Shown here: positions 38,631-49,168 of the stretch, piece by piece
How positions within the stretch are numbered: position 1 is the stretch's first letter
How the letters are laid out: every line of letters begins with the position of its first letter
Assembly (NCBI RefSeq): GCF_019711355.1
Contig: NZ_CP081297.1
Span: 186,001-250,000 of the forward strand
Length of the DNA stretch: 64,000 nt
Direction of reading: 5' to 3'
Source of the DNA: Qipengyuania psychrotolerans
Lineage (GTDB): Bacteria; Pseudomonadota; Alphaproteobacteria; Sphingomonadales; Sphingomonadaceae
Notes under the pieces: generated by a model
Seen by the model: only the letters and a program-made list of their open reading frames with translations
Told to the model about the DNA's origin: nothing
Database searches by the model: none
Translations under genes and position numbers: made by a program

Positions 38631-39107
38631 TCAGTCCACGAAGGTGACTTCGCGAACGTGGTAAGAACCCGTCAGGCGGCGGATCTTGTTATAGACATCG
38701 CGGACAACGCGCTGGCTGCGCTCTTCCTGCTGGGCGCCGTATGCCGTCATGAATTCGGCATAACGCTGCTTGCTGGGGCCCATGTCTGCAGTCTTGGCGA
38801 ACTTGATGACCAGCAAGAGGTCGAATGCTTCGCCCTCTCCGTTCATATTGGTATAGATCGCATAGTCTTCGATGTGGCCGAGGCGCTTGGCCACTTCGTT
38901 GCCGGCCACCCAGGTTGACCGCAGGTTTTCGAGATAGTTTTCCCACTCGCCCGCGTCGATGTCGACGGTGACCATCTCGTAGACCGAATCCGAAACCTCG
39001 TAATCCTCGTATATACTGATCTCGGCGGCAGCCGGTGCGCTGGCGAGCAGAGCGCCGCCTGCAAGGGTGAGCGCCAATGTCCGTGCGTTTGCAATTGTCT
39101 TGATCAT
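38631..39107 (-). CDS. Secreted hypothetical protein
   Basis: A 158-residue protein with a signal peptide ending near PAAAE. The rest is mixed alpha/beta with no Cys; a central stretch (WENYLENLRSTWVAG) and the tail GSYHVREVTFVD are notable, and the size is similar to a small ligand-binding domain. No family recognised. Tandem ATGs exist; 39107 has AAAGGAC at the better spacing. It is divergent from the CadC-like regulator, so the two may be functionally linked. Confidence 0.7.
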   Translation of the reverse strand: MIKTIANARTLALTLAGGALLASAPAAAEISIYEDYEVSDSVYEMVTVDIDAGEWENYLENLRSTWVAGNEVAKRLGHIEDYAIYTNMNGEGEAFDLLLVIKFAKTADMGPSKQRYAEFMTAYGAQQEERSQRVVRDVYNKIRRLTGSYHVREVTFVD

Positions 39108-39253
39108 GGTCATGTCCTTTTGTTGGTATTTTTCAGTCCAAAAGATTGCCGGGTTATCCCGCGACCTGATTGATGGGCGATCGGAAGAAATGATACCTTC
39201 CCAATTTCTTAGGGTTTGTTTAGGAATGCCCTCAGGGCGCTGGACAATCACTG

Positions 39254-41104
39254 TTGGGGACTGGGTTGGCTTGCTTTCGCGTTGGGGACGCGCGCATCGA
39301 TTTTGTTGCACGAACGATCGAGCGTGAGGGCGAAAGCCATTCGCTCGAACCCAAGGTGATGTCCGTTCTCACGATACTGGTCGAGCGCTGCGGGCAGGTC
39401 GTGTCACGGGACACGCTGGTCGAAGCCATCTGGTCAGTTCGGTTTGGCGGAGACGAACGCCTGTCACGCGCGATATCGTTGCTGCGCACCGCGCTCGGCG
39501 ATAGCGGGGGCAAGCAGGGCGTCATCAAGACCATTCCGAAAGAAGGTTATAGCCTGGTTGCCGAAGTGGAGCCGATAAGTCCTGCGACCGGCCCCTCATA
39601 TGGTGATCCCTCGGAACCCTCGGTCTACGTGCCCGCTCCGCCGAATTCCGTGGCGGTACTGCCCTTCGATGACATGAGCAGGCAGGGGGATCGGCGCTAT
39701 CTGGGTGACGGGATCGCCGAGGAAATCATCAACGGGCTTGCCCAGATCGAAGGCGCCCATGTGACGGGCCGCGTGTCGTCTTTCGCGGTCCGCGATGCCG
39801 GGATGGACACAACCCAGATTTCCCGAAAACTTGGCGTTGCCTTTGTAATGGAAGGATCGGTCAGGCTGCAGGCCGACCAGCTCCGCGTCACTGCCCAGTT
39901 GGTCTCGGCAGAGGATGGTTTTCACCGTTGGTCGCGCGAGTTCAACGGCCAGCCCAGCGACTTGTTTGCGTTCTACGATGAGGTCGCTGCCGAAGTGGTG
40001 TCCGCATTCGCCGACATGATGGGCTTGCAAGTGAATATGCCCGTAGAAAGCGGCAAGGCGCTCACCCGCGATACGGACGCCTATCAACTCTTCCTGGAGG
40101 GTCGCAATGCGACTCACCAGCAGGACGGCAAGCACACCCTGCCCAAGGCGATTGCGTTGCTGGGTGAGGCGGTCGAGCGCGATCCCGAATTCGCGCAGGC
40201 ATGGGCCTTCCTGTCGATCGCCCATTTCTTCATGCTTGAATACTCAAGCACGCCCGAATGGCGCCATCATCTGGCCGAAGGGCGCAAGGCAGCTGAGCAT
40301 GCTTTCCGGCTTTCCCCTCACGAGCCGGTCACGGCTGTTCCGCGATTTTTCGTGGCCGCTCACGATGTGCGGTTCGACAGGCACTGCGAACTGGCACAAA
40401 CGCTGTTTGACCGCGCACCGAATTCTCCGATGACGCATTATTACCTCGCCGTCGTGTTGATTGCGTGCGGGCTGATGAAAGAGGGATTGGGGCATCTCGA
40501 GCAGGTGTTGCGCTCCGAACCGCTTTCTATCGCGGGTCAGTCGCTGGTCAGCACGGCCCGGTTCACGCTGGGCGAAACGGAGCAATCGGAAGAGCCGTAT
40601 CTGCGCGCTTTCGATCTGGGAATCCTGCCATCCGGCATCACGGCAATCTGGTTGCTGGTGGAGCGCGGCGAAACCGCCGAAGCCGAAGCCCTGCTGCACG
40701 CGCGATACCATGAACTTGCGCCGCTTTTCGCCAATCTGTTCGGCGTGATCGGGAGCCGGTTCCTGATCATCAAAGCAGTGGTCCACGGGAAGGAATGGGC
40801 GCGAACAATTCTCGCCTCATCCATGCGCCGCCGGATGGAGAAGGGCCTGATCCAGCCCAATGCAGGCGCCCTTATCATGCCGGTCATACTCGCCCGGCCG
40901 AAACTTTTCATGGACGCCTGCCGCAAGGTTTCGGCAACTTATTTGCCAGGAGCACTGGCGCAGATCTGGGCGGACACCCGGAATGCAAGACTGGTCCGCG
41001 AGCACGATGAGTTCCCCCAGTTCGCAAGCGAAATCGGCCTCGTCGAAGTCTGGAAAAGACGCGGCTGGCCCGATGGCATCGATCCTGCGAATTTCGTCAT
41101 TTAA
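39254..41104 (+). CDS. Winged-helix (CadC/ToxR-type) regulator fused to FlgO-like and TPR domains
   Basis: A 616-residue soluble protein. Residues 10-105 are an OmpR-type winged helix (LEPKVMSVLTILVERCGQVVSRDTLVEAIW, then LSRAISLLRTALGD). Residues ~130-265 match the FlgO/TolB-like sensor module (VAVLPFDDMS, YLGDGIAEEIINGLAQ). Residues ~280-600 are TPR-like helices. Unlike CadC there is no membrane segment. The reading frame begins with TTG at 39254; no better start is seen upstream. It probably controls nearby genes such as the divergent secreted-protein gene at 38631-39107; the signal is unknown. Confidence 0.82.
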   Translation: MGTGLACFRVGDARIDFVARTIEREGESHSLEPKVMSVLTILVERCGQVVSRDTLVEAIWSVRFGGDERLSRAISLLRTALGDSGGKQGVIKTIPKEGYSLVAEVEPISPATGPSYGDPSEPSVYVPAPPNSVAVLPFDDMSRQGDRRYLGDGIAEEIINGLAQIEGAHVTGRVSSFAVRDAGMDTTQISRKLGVAFVMEGSVRLQADQLRVTAQLVSAEDGFHRWSREFNGQPSDLFAFYDEVAAEVVSAFADMMGLQVNMPVESGKALTRDTDAYQLFLEGRNATHQQDGKHTLPKAIALLGEAVERDPEFAQAWAFLSIAHFFMLEYSSTPEWRHHLAEGRKAAEHAFRLSPHEPVTAVPRFFVAAHDVRFDRHCELAQTLFDRAPNSPMTHYYLAVVLIACGLMKEGLGHLEQVLRSEPLSIAGQSLVSTARFTLGETEQSEEPYLRAFDLGILPSGITAIWLLVERGETAEAEALLHARYHELAPLFANLFGVIGSRFLIIKAVVHGKEWARTILASSMRRRMEKGLIQPNAGALIMPVILARPKLFMDACRKVSATYLPGALAQIWADTRNARLVREHDEFPQFASEIGLVEVWKRRGWPDGIDPANFVI

Positions 41105-41377
41105 GGCAGATCGATAGACAGGGCCGCTTCACGCGCGTTGTTCTTTTGTATCAACTGCTTGCAGGTGCGCGCGATCTTGGCGGATATTTCCTAGACGCAG
41201 CCCGTGCTTGGTTAGCAATTGGTAACTTGTTGAGGCCAAGGATCGCATCTGTTCGCCGTCTCCCGACGAGATGTCTCTTGCCCCTTGGAGCGGCAGCGAC
41301 GGCGCTGCTTCGCCGGTTTAACCAGAAAGGCGATTGATTGCCCGTAATCGATTGCCCGTAGATAGAAAGTGCCCGCA

Positions 41378-42064
41378 ATGCATATCAGACTGATAATCGC
41401 AGCCTTTGTCGGACTTTCATCGCCTGCTGCAGCGCAGCTCTACTTCGGCCAGGCGACAGCGCTCGACGGCGATTCCCTGCAAATGACGGGGGCCACCTTT
41501 GCGCTGGCGGGCATCGATGCACTGGAGGCGCGCCAGACCTGCCTGCGCGGCGACAAGGTGTGGAACTGCGGTGAATATGCGAGCGCTGCGCTTAAGGCGC
41601 TTGTTGACGGAAAGCGGGTCAAATGCACCCAGCGCGGAACCGATGCGCTTGGGCAGGTCATTGCGACCTGCACGGTGGACGGCCGCGATCTGGGCCAGGA
41701 GATGGTCCGTATGGGCCTTGCCGTGGCGCTCGAGGGCACCGACCCCGATTATGGCGAGTGGGAGGATCTCGCGCGCCTGAACTCAGCAGGCATCTGGTCC
41801 ACCGAGTTTCAGGCCCCGGCTGAATTCAGGGAGAGCGACCCTTTGGCCGCCCAGGAAATGCGGGCCATGCTGGCAGAGCGTGAACGCCAGCTCAAAGCGA
41901 TGGAGGCGGTGCGCAATGCTCCACGTACAGTCTACTATTCTGGCTGCCGCCAAGCTCAGGCTGCGGGCGCGACACCGCTTCACCGAGGCGAGCCAGGCTA
42001 TCGGATCGAAATGGACGGCGACGGTGACGGCGTCGCCTGTGAGCGTTACCCCAGCCGGCGCTAA
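41378..42064 (+). CDS. Thermonuclease-family protein with excalibur domain, catalytic Arg residues missing
   Basis: A 228-residue exported protein (signal ends near AAAQ). Residues ~25-135 follow the staphylococcal-nuclease fold: LDGDSLQM, AGIDALEARQTC, DGRDLGQEMVRMGLAVAL. The family's IRLxGIDAPE and YGR motifs read FALAGIDALE and LGQ, so the equivalents of Arg35 and Arg87 are Ala and Gln while Glu43 is kept. The C-terminus is an excalibur Ca-binding motif (DGDGDGVACE). Nuclease activity is therefore doubtful. ATG 41378 is used rather than a GTG at 41369. Confidence 0.85.
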   Translation: MHIRLIIAAFVGLSSPAAAQLYFGQATALDGDSLQMTGATFALAGIDALEARQTCLRGDKVWNCGEYASAALKALVDGKRVKCTQRGTDALGQVIATCTVDGRDLGQEMVRMGLAVALEGTDPDYGEWEDLARLNSAGIWSTEFQAPAEFRESDPLAAQEMRAMLAERERQLKAMEAVRNAPRTVYYSGCRQAQAAGATPLHRGEPGYRIEMDGDGDGVACERYPSRR

Positions 42065-42133
42065 TCTTGCGGCCGCGATTGCCGATGACGGCGCTGGATT
42101 CCTGCCGCTGCCTCGGCTAGACCGCCTGCATCC

Positions 42134-44644
<2,511 letters not shown>

Positions 44645-44685
44645 GGATCGCACCTGCTGCAAGGTGAGATAGGCAGGAAGCATGC

Positions 44686-44838
44686 GACTTCGGCGCCAAG
44701 CAGAACCAGAGCGCCGACGGCTTCCTCAAAAGCGAGAAGTGGAGCGGGGACAACGCCGAAGCGAGCCGCAAGGCCGCCGAGGAAGGAATATGCGAGATGA
44801 GCAAGGTCTATAAAGACATCGGCGAGCGGTTGTATTAA
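44686..44838 (+). pseudogene. Duplicated 3' end of thiC (remnant)
   Basis: About 50 codons, open to TAA at 44836-44838, reading [19 protein letters not shown] and later [21 protein letters not shown]. They are collinear with the last ~55 codons of thiC at 44168 and about 80% identical in DNA, with two exact runs of 27-28 bases. There is no start or upstream part. The stop arises where thiC has TTG; the next bases still resemble thiC. It is a relic of tandem duplication, recombination or element excision around RidA. Confidence 0.88.
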
Positions 44839-44885
44839 CCGGAGGACTAGGATTGGGCCCCCTCGCATAGCGTTGCGGATTGACG

Positions 44886-45365
44886 CTAGAAGGTTTGCCC
44901 TGCCTCCTCAAGTCGTCTCATTAGCATCGAGATGAAGCTCAGGTGCTCTAGACAGAGTGACTGCTCATCGCGAATGGAAGCGTCGTGACCTCTCGGATTC
45001 CGTATCGCCCAAACGAGCCCTACAAACAGTGACATGTAGCCTTTTTGCTCAGTCTTCTCGGTTTCGTTCGAAAGGGCGTTTAACGCCATTTTTGGATTCT
45101 TGTCGTTAAATGCCTGCTGCATAAGGGCCGCACCGGACAACTCTAGACCTGACATTTTCGCAACGCGCCGGTCTACAAACTTTGCGGCATGAAACGTGGC
45201 TTCAGCATAGTGGGCGTCATCGAAGAGCTTAGTTACTTTTTTTGGTAGCTTGGTGTGAATGTCCCTAATGACGAAGGGGTGTTGGTCTCCTTCTTGGGAG
45301 GCTGGCTCGTCCGTGAAGAACGATACATTTCTGACAACCCATTCGAATTGCTCAAGAATTGCCAT
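44886..45365 (-). CDS. TIGR02391-type (Ymh) HEPN-domain protein
   Basis: A 159-residue helical protein. Motifs such as FDDAHYAEATFHAAKFVDRRV and AIRNPRGHDASIRDEQ, then LEHLSFISMLMRRLEEAG, match the TIGR02391 group in the HEPN fold. R122-x4-H127 (RNPRGH) fits the HEPN ribonuclease motif, so it may be an RNase toxin or effector. It overlaps the DUF5343 gene by 14 bases. Codon and base composition are much more AT-rich than flanks. Activity not shown by sequence. Confidence 0.85.
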   Translation of the reverse strand: MAILEQFEWVVRNVSFFTDEPASQEGDQHPFVIRDIHTKLPKKVTKLFDDAHYAEATFHAAKFVDRRVAKMSGLELSGAALMQQAFNDKNPKMALNALSNETEKTEQKGYMSLFVGLVWAIRNPRGHDASIRDEQSLCLEHLSFISMLMRRLEEAGQTF

Positions 45366-46026
45366 CGATCAGATTCTTTTTAATACTAGCGAAGATATGA
45401 TCGTAAGCATCTTTTGAAGCATTCGCCGGCAGGTTGACCTCAACACGAACCGTAAGCGCTACGTCCGATCCGCTTCGCGGAACGACGACTTTTTCGGCAG
45501 GTTTTGGCGGCTTTTGAGCTCCCTCATTCACACGCGGTTCTAGAGTTACCTTCTTTTTTGAGACTTTGTTTGGCCCTCGCGGTCCGCGCGTGAGAATTTC
45601 CTCTTCGCGCTTCCCACTCAGCGAGGCCAAAGTCTGGAAAGTAATAGCCTGCCTCTTCCCGACAACTGCGCTAGTACCGTCGGAACGTCTGAAGAAAGAA
45701 ATCAGATCATCTTGATTTGCGTTCCAAGCTCCGTTCGACCTGAGTTCGAATAGATCAGAATATGCAGATTCAACTAACTCTGAGAGTTTTTCACCAAATT
45801 CTTGATCGTCATGCAGCGAAAATAGATCTTGCCCGATTTGAGTGCGTTTGTTTTCTTGGTTCACCGCTTCGAGATACTTTAGCACATTTATGACGCCGTT
45901 TTCATTGCCAGAAGCAATCGCAAGCTTCTTCAATGTGTCCGAGTCAATTTTAGCTGGGAACGATTGTCGAAATTGACTGATGGCTGATTGAAGAATTCCG
46001 CCACTTGGCACATATGGGTGAGACAT
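45352..46026 (-). CDS. DUF5343-domain protein, partner of HEPN gene
   Basis: A 224-residue protein. The N-terminal ~140 residues match DUF5343: PYVPSGGILQSAISQFRQSF, the VINVLKYLEAV segment, and ESAYSDLFEL. A Lys/Pro-rich linker follows, then a C-terminal domain (VALTVRVEVNLPA, then AYDHIFASIKKNLID) seen in other defence-associated proteins. It may sense a signal and control the overlapping HEPN protein, inferred from order and overlap. GAGGAA precedes the ATG; a palindrome lies in the leader. Confidence 0.82.
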   Translation of the reverse strand: MSHPYVPSGGILQSAISQFRQSFPAKIDSDTLKKLAIASGNENGVINVLKYLEAVNQENKRTQIGQDLFSLHDDQEFGEKLSELVESAYSDLFELRSNGAWNANQDDLISFFRRSDGTSAVVGKRQAITFQTLASLSGKREEEILTRGPRGPNKVSKKKVTLEPRVNEGAQKPPKPAEKVVVPRSGSDVALTVRVEVNLPANASKDAYDHIFASIKKNLIDGNS

Positions 46027-46045
46027 TTTTAGAATTCCTCGATGT

Positions 46046-46110
46046 AAAAGTGCAGCCGCTGCACTTTTTTAGCACTGAGTTATAAAGTGAGATGAAGTTG
46101 CTATAGTCAA
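46046..46110 (-). promoter_or_regulatory. Promoter and 23-bp palindromic operator of the DUF5343-HEPN unit
   Basis: On the minus strand TTGACT (46110-46105) and TTTATA (46086-46081) are spaced 18 bases. Just downstream lies the perfect inverted repeat AAAAGTGCAGC-N-GCTGCACTTTT (46068-46046), about where transcription starts, 20 bases before the ATG. It suits a repressor operator; a 23-base hairpin in the leader RNA is the alternative. Confidence 0.6.
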
Positions 46111-46331
46111 GGTTGCGCCGCCAACCCCTCCACTGACGCCGTAGCTCATCCGTCATTGTGTCCCCCCGCGATTACATCGCGAAAGCCGGAATCTGCTTTT
46201 CTCAGCGCTTCCTTCTTTACCGCGTTCCGGGCGGTGTTGCTTTCGTGAGGATGGATTACTTGTTATTTTGACGCGTGCACCAACCGGTACTGCGAATTAA
46301 GCCTACAAAAGCACGGTATGGACAAAGGTAC
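46111..46331. other. Gene-free AT-rich stretch inside the island
   Basis: Between the promoter region above and the end of the GIY-YIG gene. No reading frame with a plausible start and ribosome site, no direct repeat and no T-run hairpin were recognised. A weak inverted repeat (CGCGAT...ATCGCG near 46165) is present. It may be decayed sequence. Confidence 0.4.
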
Positions 46332-46805
46332 TCAAACAAGAAATTCTTTTCGATAGCTGTCATAGGCTAGAAGGCGCGGGAATTTGGGGAGAACGTCAAC
46401 CGGCTCCTCTCCATCTTCAGCGCTGAAGAATCTCGAAAAAACAACGCAGCAATCGGCAAGATCCTTCTTGCTCAGGTTCTTGTTCAGTGGGGGCCGCAGA
46501 TATGCGATTAGAGCGTGTTCAGCGGCAGCGTGGTCGGTGCGATGCCGCTTGATTCGGCGCCCGCTTGCTCCGCGTGTCCTAACCTCCCCGATGTAAAACC
46601 GTTTGTTGTCGGGATGCGCGAGTTTCTCGTGATTGTTAAATCGTGAGTTTGGTCTCTCAGTCAATCCTATGTATCCGATCCGGTTGTGAGACTGGACTGA
46701 CATATAAAGACAACAAGTCCCGTCGTCGAAATCGGTTGCTTCGCGTTTCAGTTCATCCTTGGAATGGTACGGACCGTACCAATCGACTATGATCGCTTCA
46801 GGCAT
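46332..46805 (-). CDS. GIY-YIG nuclease-like protein
   Basis: A 157-residue protein. CLYMSVQSHNRIGYIGLTERP carries LYM (33-35) and GYIG (44-47), spaced like the GIY and YIG motifs. Arg55 follows in NSRFNNHEKL, Glu96 in AAAEHALIAYL and Asn108 in RPPLNKN, which fit the family's catalytic Arg, Glu and Asn. No DNA-binding tail. Target unknown: could be a homing-type, repair or defence nuclease. It shares the minus strand and AT-rich composition of the HEPN pair but is separated from it by ~300 bases. Confidence 0.72.
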   Translation of the reverse strand: MPEAIIVDWYGPYHSKDELKREATDFDDGTCCLYMSVQSHNRIGYIGLTERPNSRFNNHEKLAHPDNKRFYIGEVRTRGASGRRIKRHRTDHAAAEHALIAYLRPPLNKNLSKKDLADCCVVFSRFFSAEDGEEPVDVLPKFPRLLAYDSYRKEFLV

Positions 46806-46889
46806 AATGTGACCTAGAAATTATTGACTTAATTTCCGTAGCGAACCTCCAGCTTTCCTACACTAATAAAATCTGCCCTATCCTTGCCA

Positions 46890-47573
46890 ATGAGCAAGCA
46901 TGATCCCTCAATCACTCCGGCCAGCCGCCGCCATGATGGCTGGTCGCTCGCCAAGCAGGCGGCGTTCTTGCGCCAGCTTTCCGCCACGCACTCGGTCTCG
47001 GCGGCGGCGAAGTCGGTGGGGATGAGCCGCCAGTCGGCCTATCGCTTGCGCTCCAAGCTGAAGGGGCAGGCGTTCGATCTTGCGTGGGAGGTGGCGTTTC
47101 ATCATTCCTACGATGTGCTCGCCCATGCGGCGCTCGACCGGGCGCTGAACGGGGTGGAAGTGCCGGTGTTCTTCCAGGGCGAGCAGGTCGGCAGCTATCG
47201 CAAATATGACGAGCGGCTGACGGTGGCGCTGCTGGGCAAGATGACACTGGGCGGCAATCCGGCGCTGGGGCGGCTCGCCCCGCAGGCGGAATGTCATGCG
47301 CGCGATTTCGAAGGACTGCTGGCGCAGCTGGAAGCGGGGGATGCGGTGTGCACCGGCGCACCCGGGCCGGACGATCCGGGCGAGCTGGCCGCCTTGCGCC
47401 AGTTCGGGAGCGGACGGGCGCTGCGTGACGCGCTGGACCACGATGGCGAGGATGATTGGGCCGAGGACGAGGATGAGGGTGAGAGCGGCGCCCCGATCCA
47501 CTGTCCGTCCGCCCTTGGCGACGAGGAATTAATCGAGATTTTGCAGCAGGGTAGCGCCCGCCGGGAAAAGTGA
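46890..47573 (+). CDS. Helix-turn-helix protein of unknown function
   Basis: A 227-residue protein with an N-terminal HTH (FLRQLSATHSVSAAAKSVGM then SRQSAYRLRSK, residues ~28-60). The middle is helical with conserved Trp, and the C-terminus is very acidic (DDWAEDEDEGES). It resembles HTH proteins common in sphingomonads whose targets are unknown; the layout recalls terminase-small-like folds but there is no phage context. GC-rich again, so it marks the right edge of the island. Confidence 0.75.
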   Translation: MSKHDPSITPASRRHDGWSLAKQAAFLRQLSATHSVSAAAKSVGMSRQSAYRLRSKLKGQAFDLAWEVAFHHSYDVLAHAALDRALNGVEVPVFFQGEQVGSYRKYDERLTVALLGKMTLGGNPALGRLAPQAECHARDFEGLLAQLEAGDAVCTGAPGPDDPGELAALRQFGSGRALRDALDHDGEDDWAEDEDEGESGAPIHCPSALGDEELIEILQQGSARREK

Positions 47574-47622
47574 CACGGTGTCACCTTCGTCCGGCGGGCG
47601 GGTTATGTCGGCGTGATCGCTA

Positions 47623-48075
47623 TTACTGCGGAATGTCGAAATCGCCTTCGTCCTCGCCGTCCCAATAGGCGGCGCGGGTCGAATGGACGTGCAGCATGAC
47701 CATGCCTTCGGTGTCCACGCCGTTTTCGAACCAGCGTTCGAGGTCTTCGACCCAGTGCTGTTTGAATGCATCCTTGTTGCGGACGACCTCGGCCTTGCCT
47801 TCCACCGAGATGAAGATGCCCGGTGCGCCTTGCGGGGAAGGTGCGCCCTGGAAGGACAGGCCGACTTTGGGGTTGGACTTGATATCGTCCACCATGCGGC
47901 AATCTTCCCACGTGAAATAATAGCTGTCGCCATCGAAATCGACCTGGCGGTTATTGCTCATCGGGCGCGCGCCGATCTGGCCGTCTGCCGTGTGCGTGTT
48001 GAGCATGGCAAAATCGATATCTTTCATCGCCTTGGCGATGTGGTCCAGATGCTGTTGCGGGGTCTTGTCTGTCAT
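47623..48075 (-). CDS. Pyridoxamine 5'-phosphate oxidase-family protein (general stress type)
   Basis: A 150-residue split-barrel flavin-binding protein like general stress protein 26: IDFAMLNTHTADGQIGARPM, YYFTWEDCRMVDDIKSNPKVGLSF, and the FMN-contact stretch WVEDLERWFENG. It is not the vitamin B6 enzyme, since the substrate loops are missing. AGGAGCG sets the start at 48075. Confidence 0.88.
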   Translation of the reverse strand: MTDKTPQQHLDHIAKAMKDIDFAMLNTHTADGQIGARPMSNNRQVDFDGDSYYFTWEDCRMVDDIKSNPKVGLSFQGAPSPQGAPGIFISVEGKAEVVRNKDAFKQHWVEDLERWFENGVDTEGMVMLHVHSTRAAYWDGEDEGDFDIPQ

Positions 48076-48211
48076 GGTGCGCTCCTGAGTTGGTGTTACA
48101 TCGACAGCGGTTGAGCCATGTCGCCGTTCCCCGGATCGCGGGGTATCCACCAAAGCGCTGTCCCCGCAGCGCATCTGCCGCTAGGGCGCACGCCTACTCG
48201 CAGGAGACATC

Positions 48212-48373
48212 ATGGCCGACCTTTACCGCAAGAACCTGGAATCCGAACGCCGGCAGCTGTGGGCCACGTGCCGGCTCAAGGGTTTGGCGAAAGACACGCC
48301 GCAGCGCCTGCGTATCGTTGAAATCGACCGGCTATTGGCGGAACACAAGGCCAAGCAGTCCAAGCCGGATTGA
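48212..48373 (+). CDS. Small conserved hypothetical protein
   Basis: A 53-residue product with CAGGAGA before the ATG. It is helical and charged: MADLYRKNLESERRQLW then LRIVEIDRLLAEHKAK. No Cys, no signal. Coding potential is supported by the good ribosome site and codon pattern. Function unknown. Confidence 0.6.
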   Translation: MADLYRKNLESERRQLWATCRLKGLAKDTPQRLRIVEIDRLLAEHKAKQSKPD

Positions 48374-48478
48374 GACTTCGCGCAAATCCTGCGGCGTCTT
48401 GCGGACCTGCCGGATTTGCGTTGGAAGGCGCCGCGCAGTATTCATGCGGCAGGGTCGCTCCGGAAGGAGGGCCATGTC

Positions 48479-48868
48479 ATGCTTGGCAAATACACCTATC
48501 TGCAGGTCGCACTGTTCGTATTCGGCGTTATTTTCTGCCTGATATATCCGCTCGCGCTGGTCTGGCCCGCGGGATGGGCGTGGCACGAAGGTGCGCCGCT
48601 GAGCAATAATTACTACGCCATGATTGTCGGCGTATATGCGACGCTGGGCATCTTCCTGATCCGCGCGTCCGCCCAGCCTTCTGCCCACCGCTCGCTGATC
48701 TGGTTCACCATCTGGTCGAGCGTGGTCCACGCGGCGGTCATGGCGATACAGGCTGTCCAGCAACCCATGCATGGGGGCCATCTTCTGGGCGATGTGCCGG
48801 CGCTCTTGCTGGTGGCAGTAGTATTGGGCGTGCTGCAACGAGGCGGTGCAGCGGCCGACGCAAGCTAA
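48479..48868 (+). CDS. DUF6632-type membrane protein
   Basis: A 129-residue protein with four helices. The third segment HRSLIWFTIWSSVVHAAVM with a following His is typical of the family. AAGGAGG at 8 bases fixes the start at 48479; an upstream in-frame ATG is not used. Role unknown. Confidence 0.75.
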   Translation: MLGKYTYLQVALFVFGVIFCLIYPLALVWPAGWAWHEGAPLSNNYYAMIVGVYATLGIFLIRASAQPSAHRSLIWFTIWSSVVHAAVMAIQAVQQPMHGGHLLGDVPALLLVAVVLGVLQRGGAAADAS

Positions 48869-48934
48869 GCACATGGCCAGCTAGAAGTAACGATCCGACT
48901 GGCGCTTGCACTGCAGGCGCCAGTCGATCAGCTC

Positions 48935-49066
48935 TTACGAGTTCTTCATGTTCTCAAGCCCCTTGATCGTCCCGGCCTTCAGGCTGGGGTTCGATGCGTT
49001 GGTCTTGACCTTTTCTTTCTTGGGTTTGCGCGCTTCACGGGTTTTCTTCTGTTGGCCTTTGGCCAT
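48935..49066 (-). CDS. Small basic protein
   Basis: A 43-residue, Lys/Arg-rich product beginning MAKGQQKKTREARKPKKEK. Short basic proteins with this start (MAKGQKRSNRE type) recur across alphaproteobacteria, perhaps binding RNA or the ribosome. A longer frame upstream (to 49135) is not supported. Confidence 0.7.
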   Translation of the reverse strand: MAKGQQKKTREARKPKKEKVKTNASNPSLKAGTIKGLENMKNS

Positions 49067-49168
49067 GATCGGTTCCAATCGGGGCGGTATGCCCCCGCCG
49101 CCAGCGATACTCGCAATCATGGCGCTACCCTGCATGAATTCGGCAGAATGGGCGAAGGATCCGCTGCC

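Noticed and set aside
41146..41337. A 63-codon frame between the regulator and the nuclease-like gene
   Set aside because: No ribosome site, no family features, and composition looks non-coding.
44645..44838. A new small gene after RidA
   Set aside because: The sequence is collinear with the thiC 3' end and has no start of its own; treated as a remnant.
46111..46331. A hidden antitoxin gene upstream of the DUF5343-HEPN pair
   Set aside because: No start codon with ribosome site and credible frame is present on either strand.
44840..46880. Integrated phage or ICE at thiC
   Set aside because: No integrase, relaxase or structural genes and no flanking direct repeats were found; only three genes and a gene remnant.
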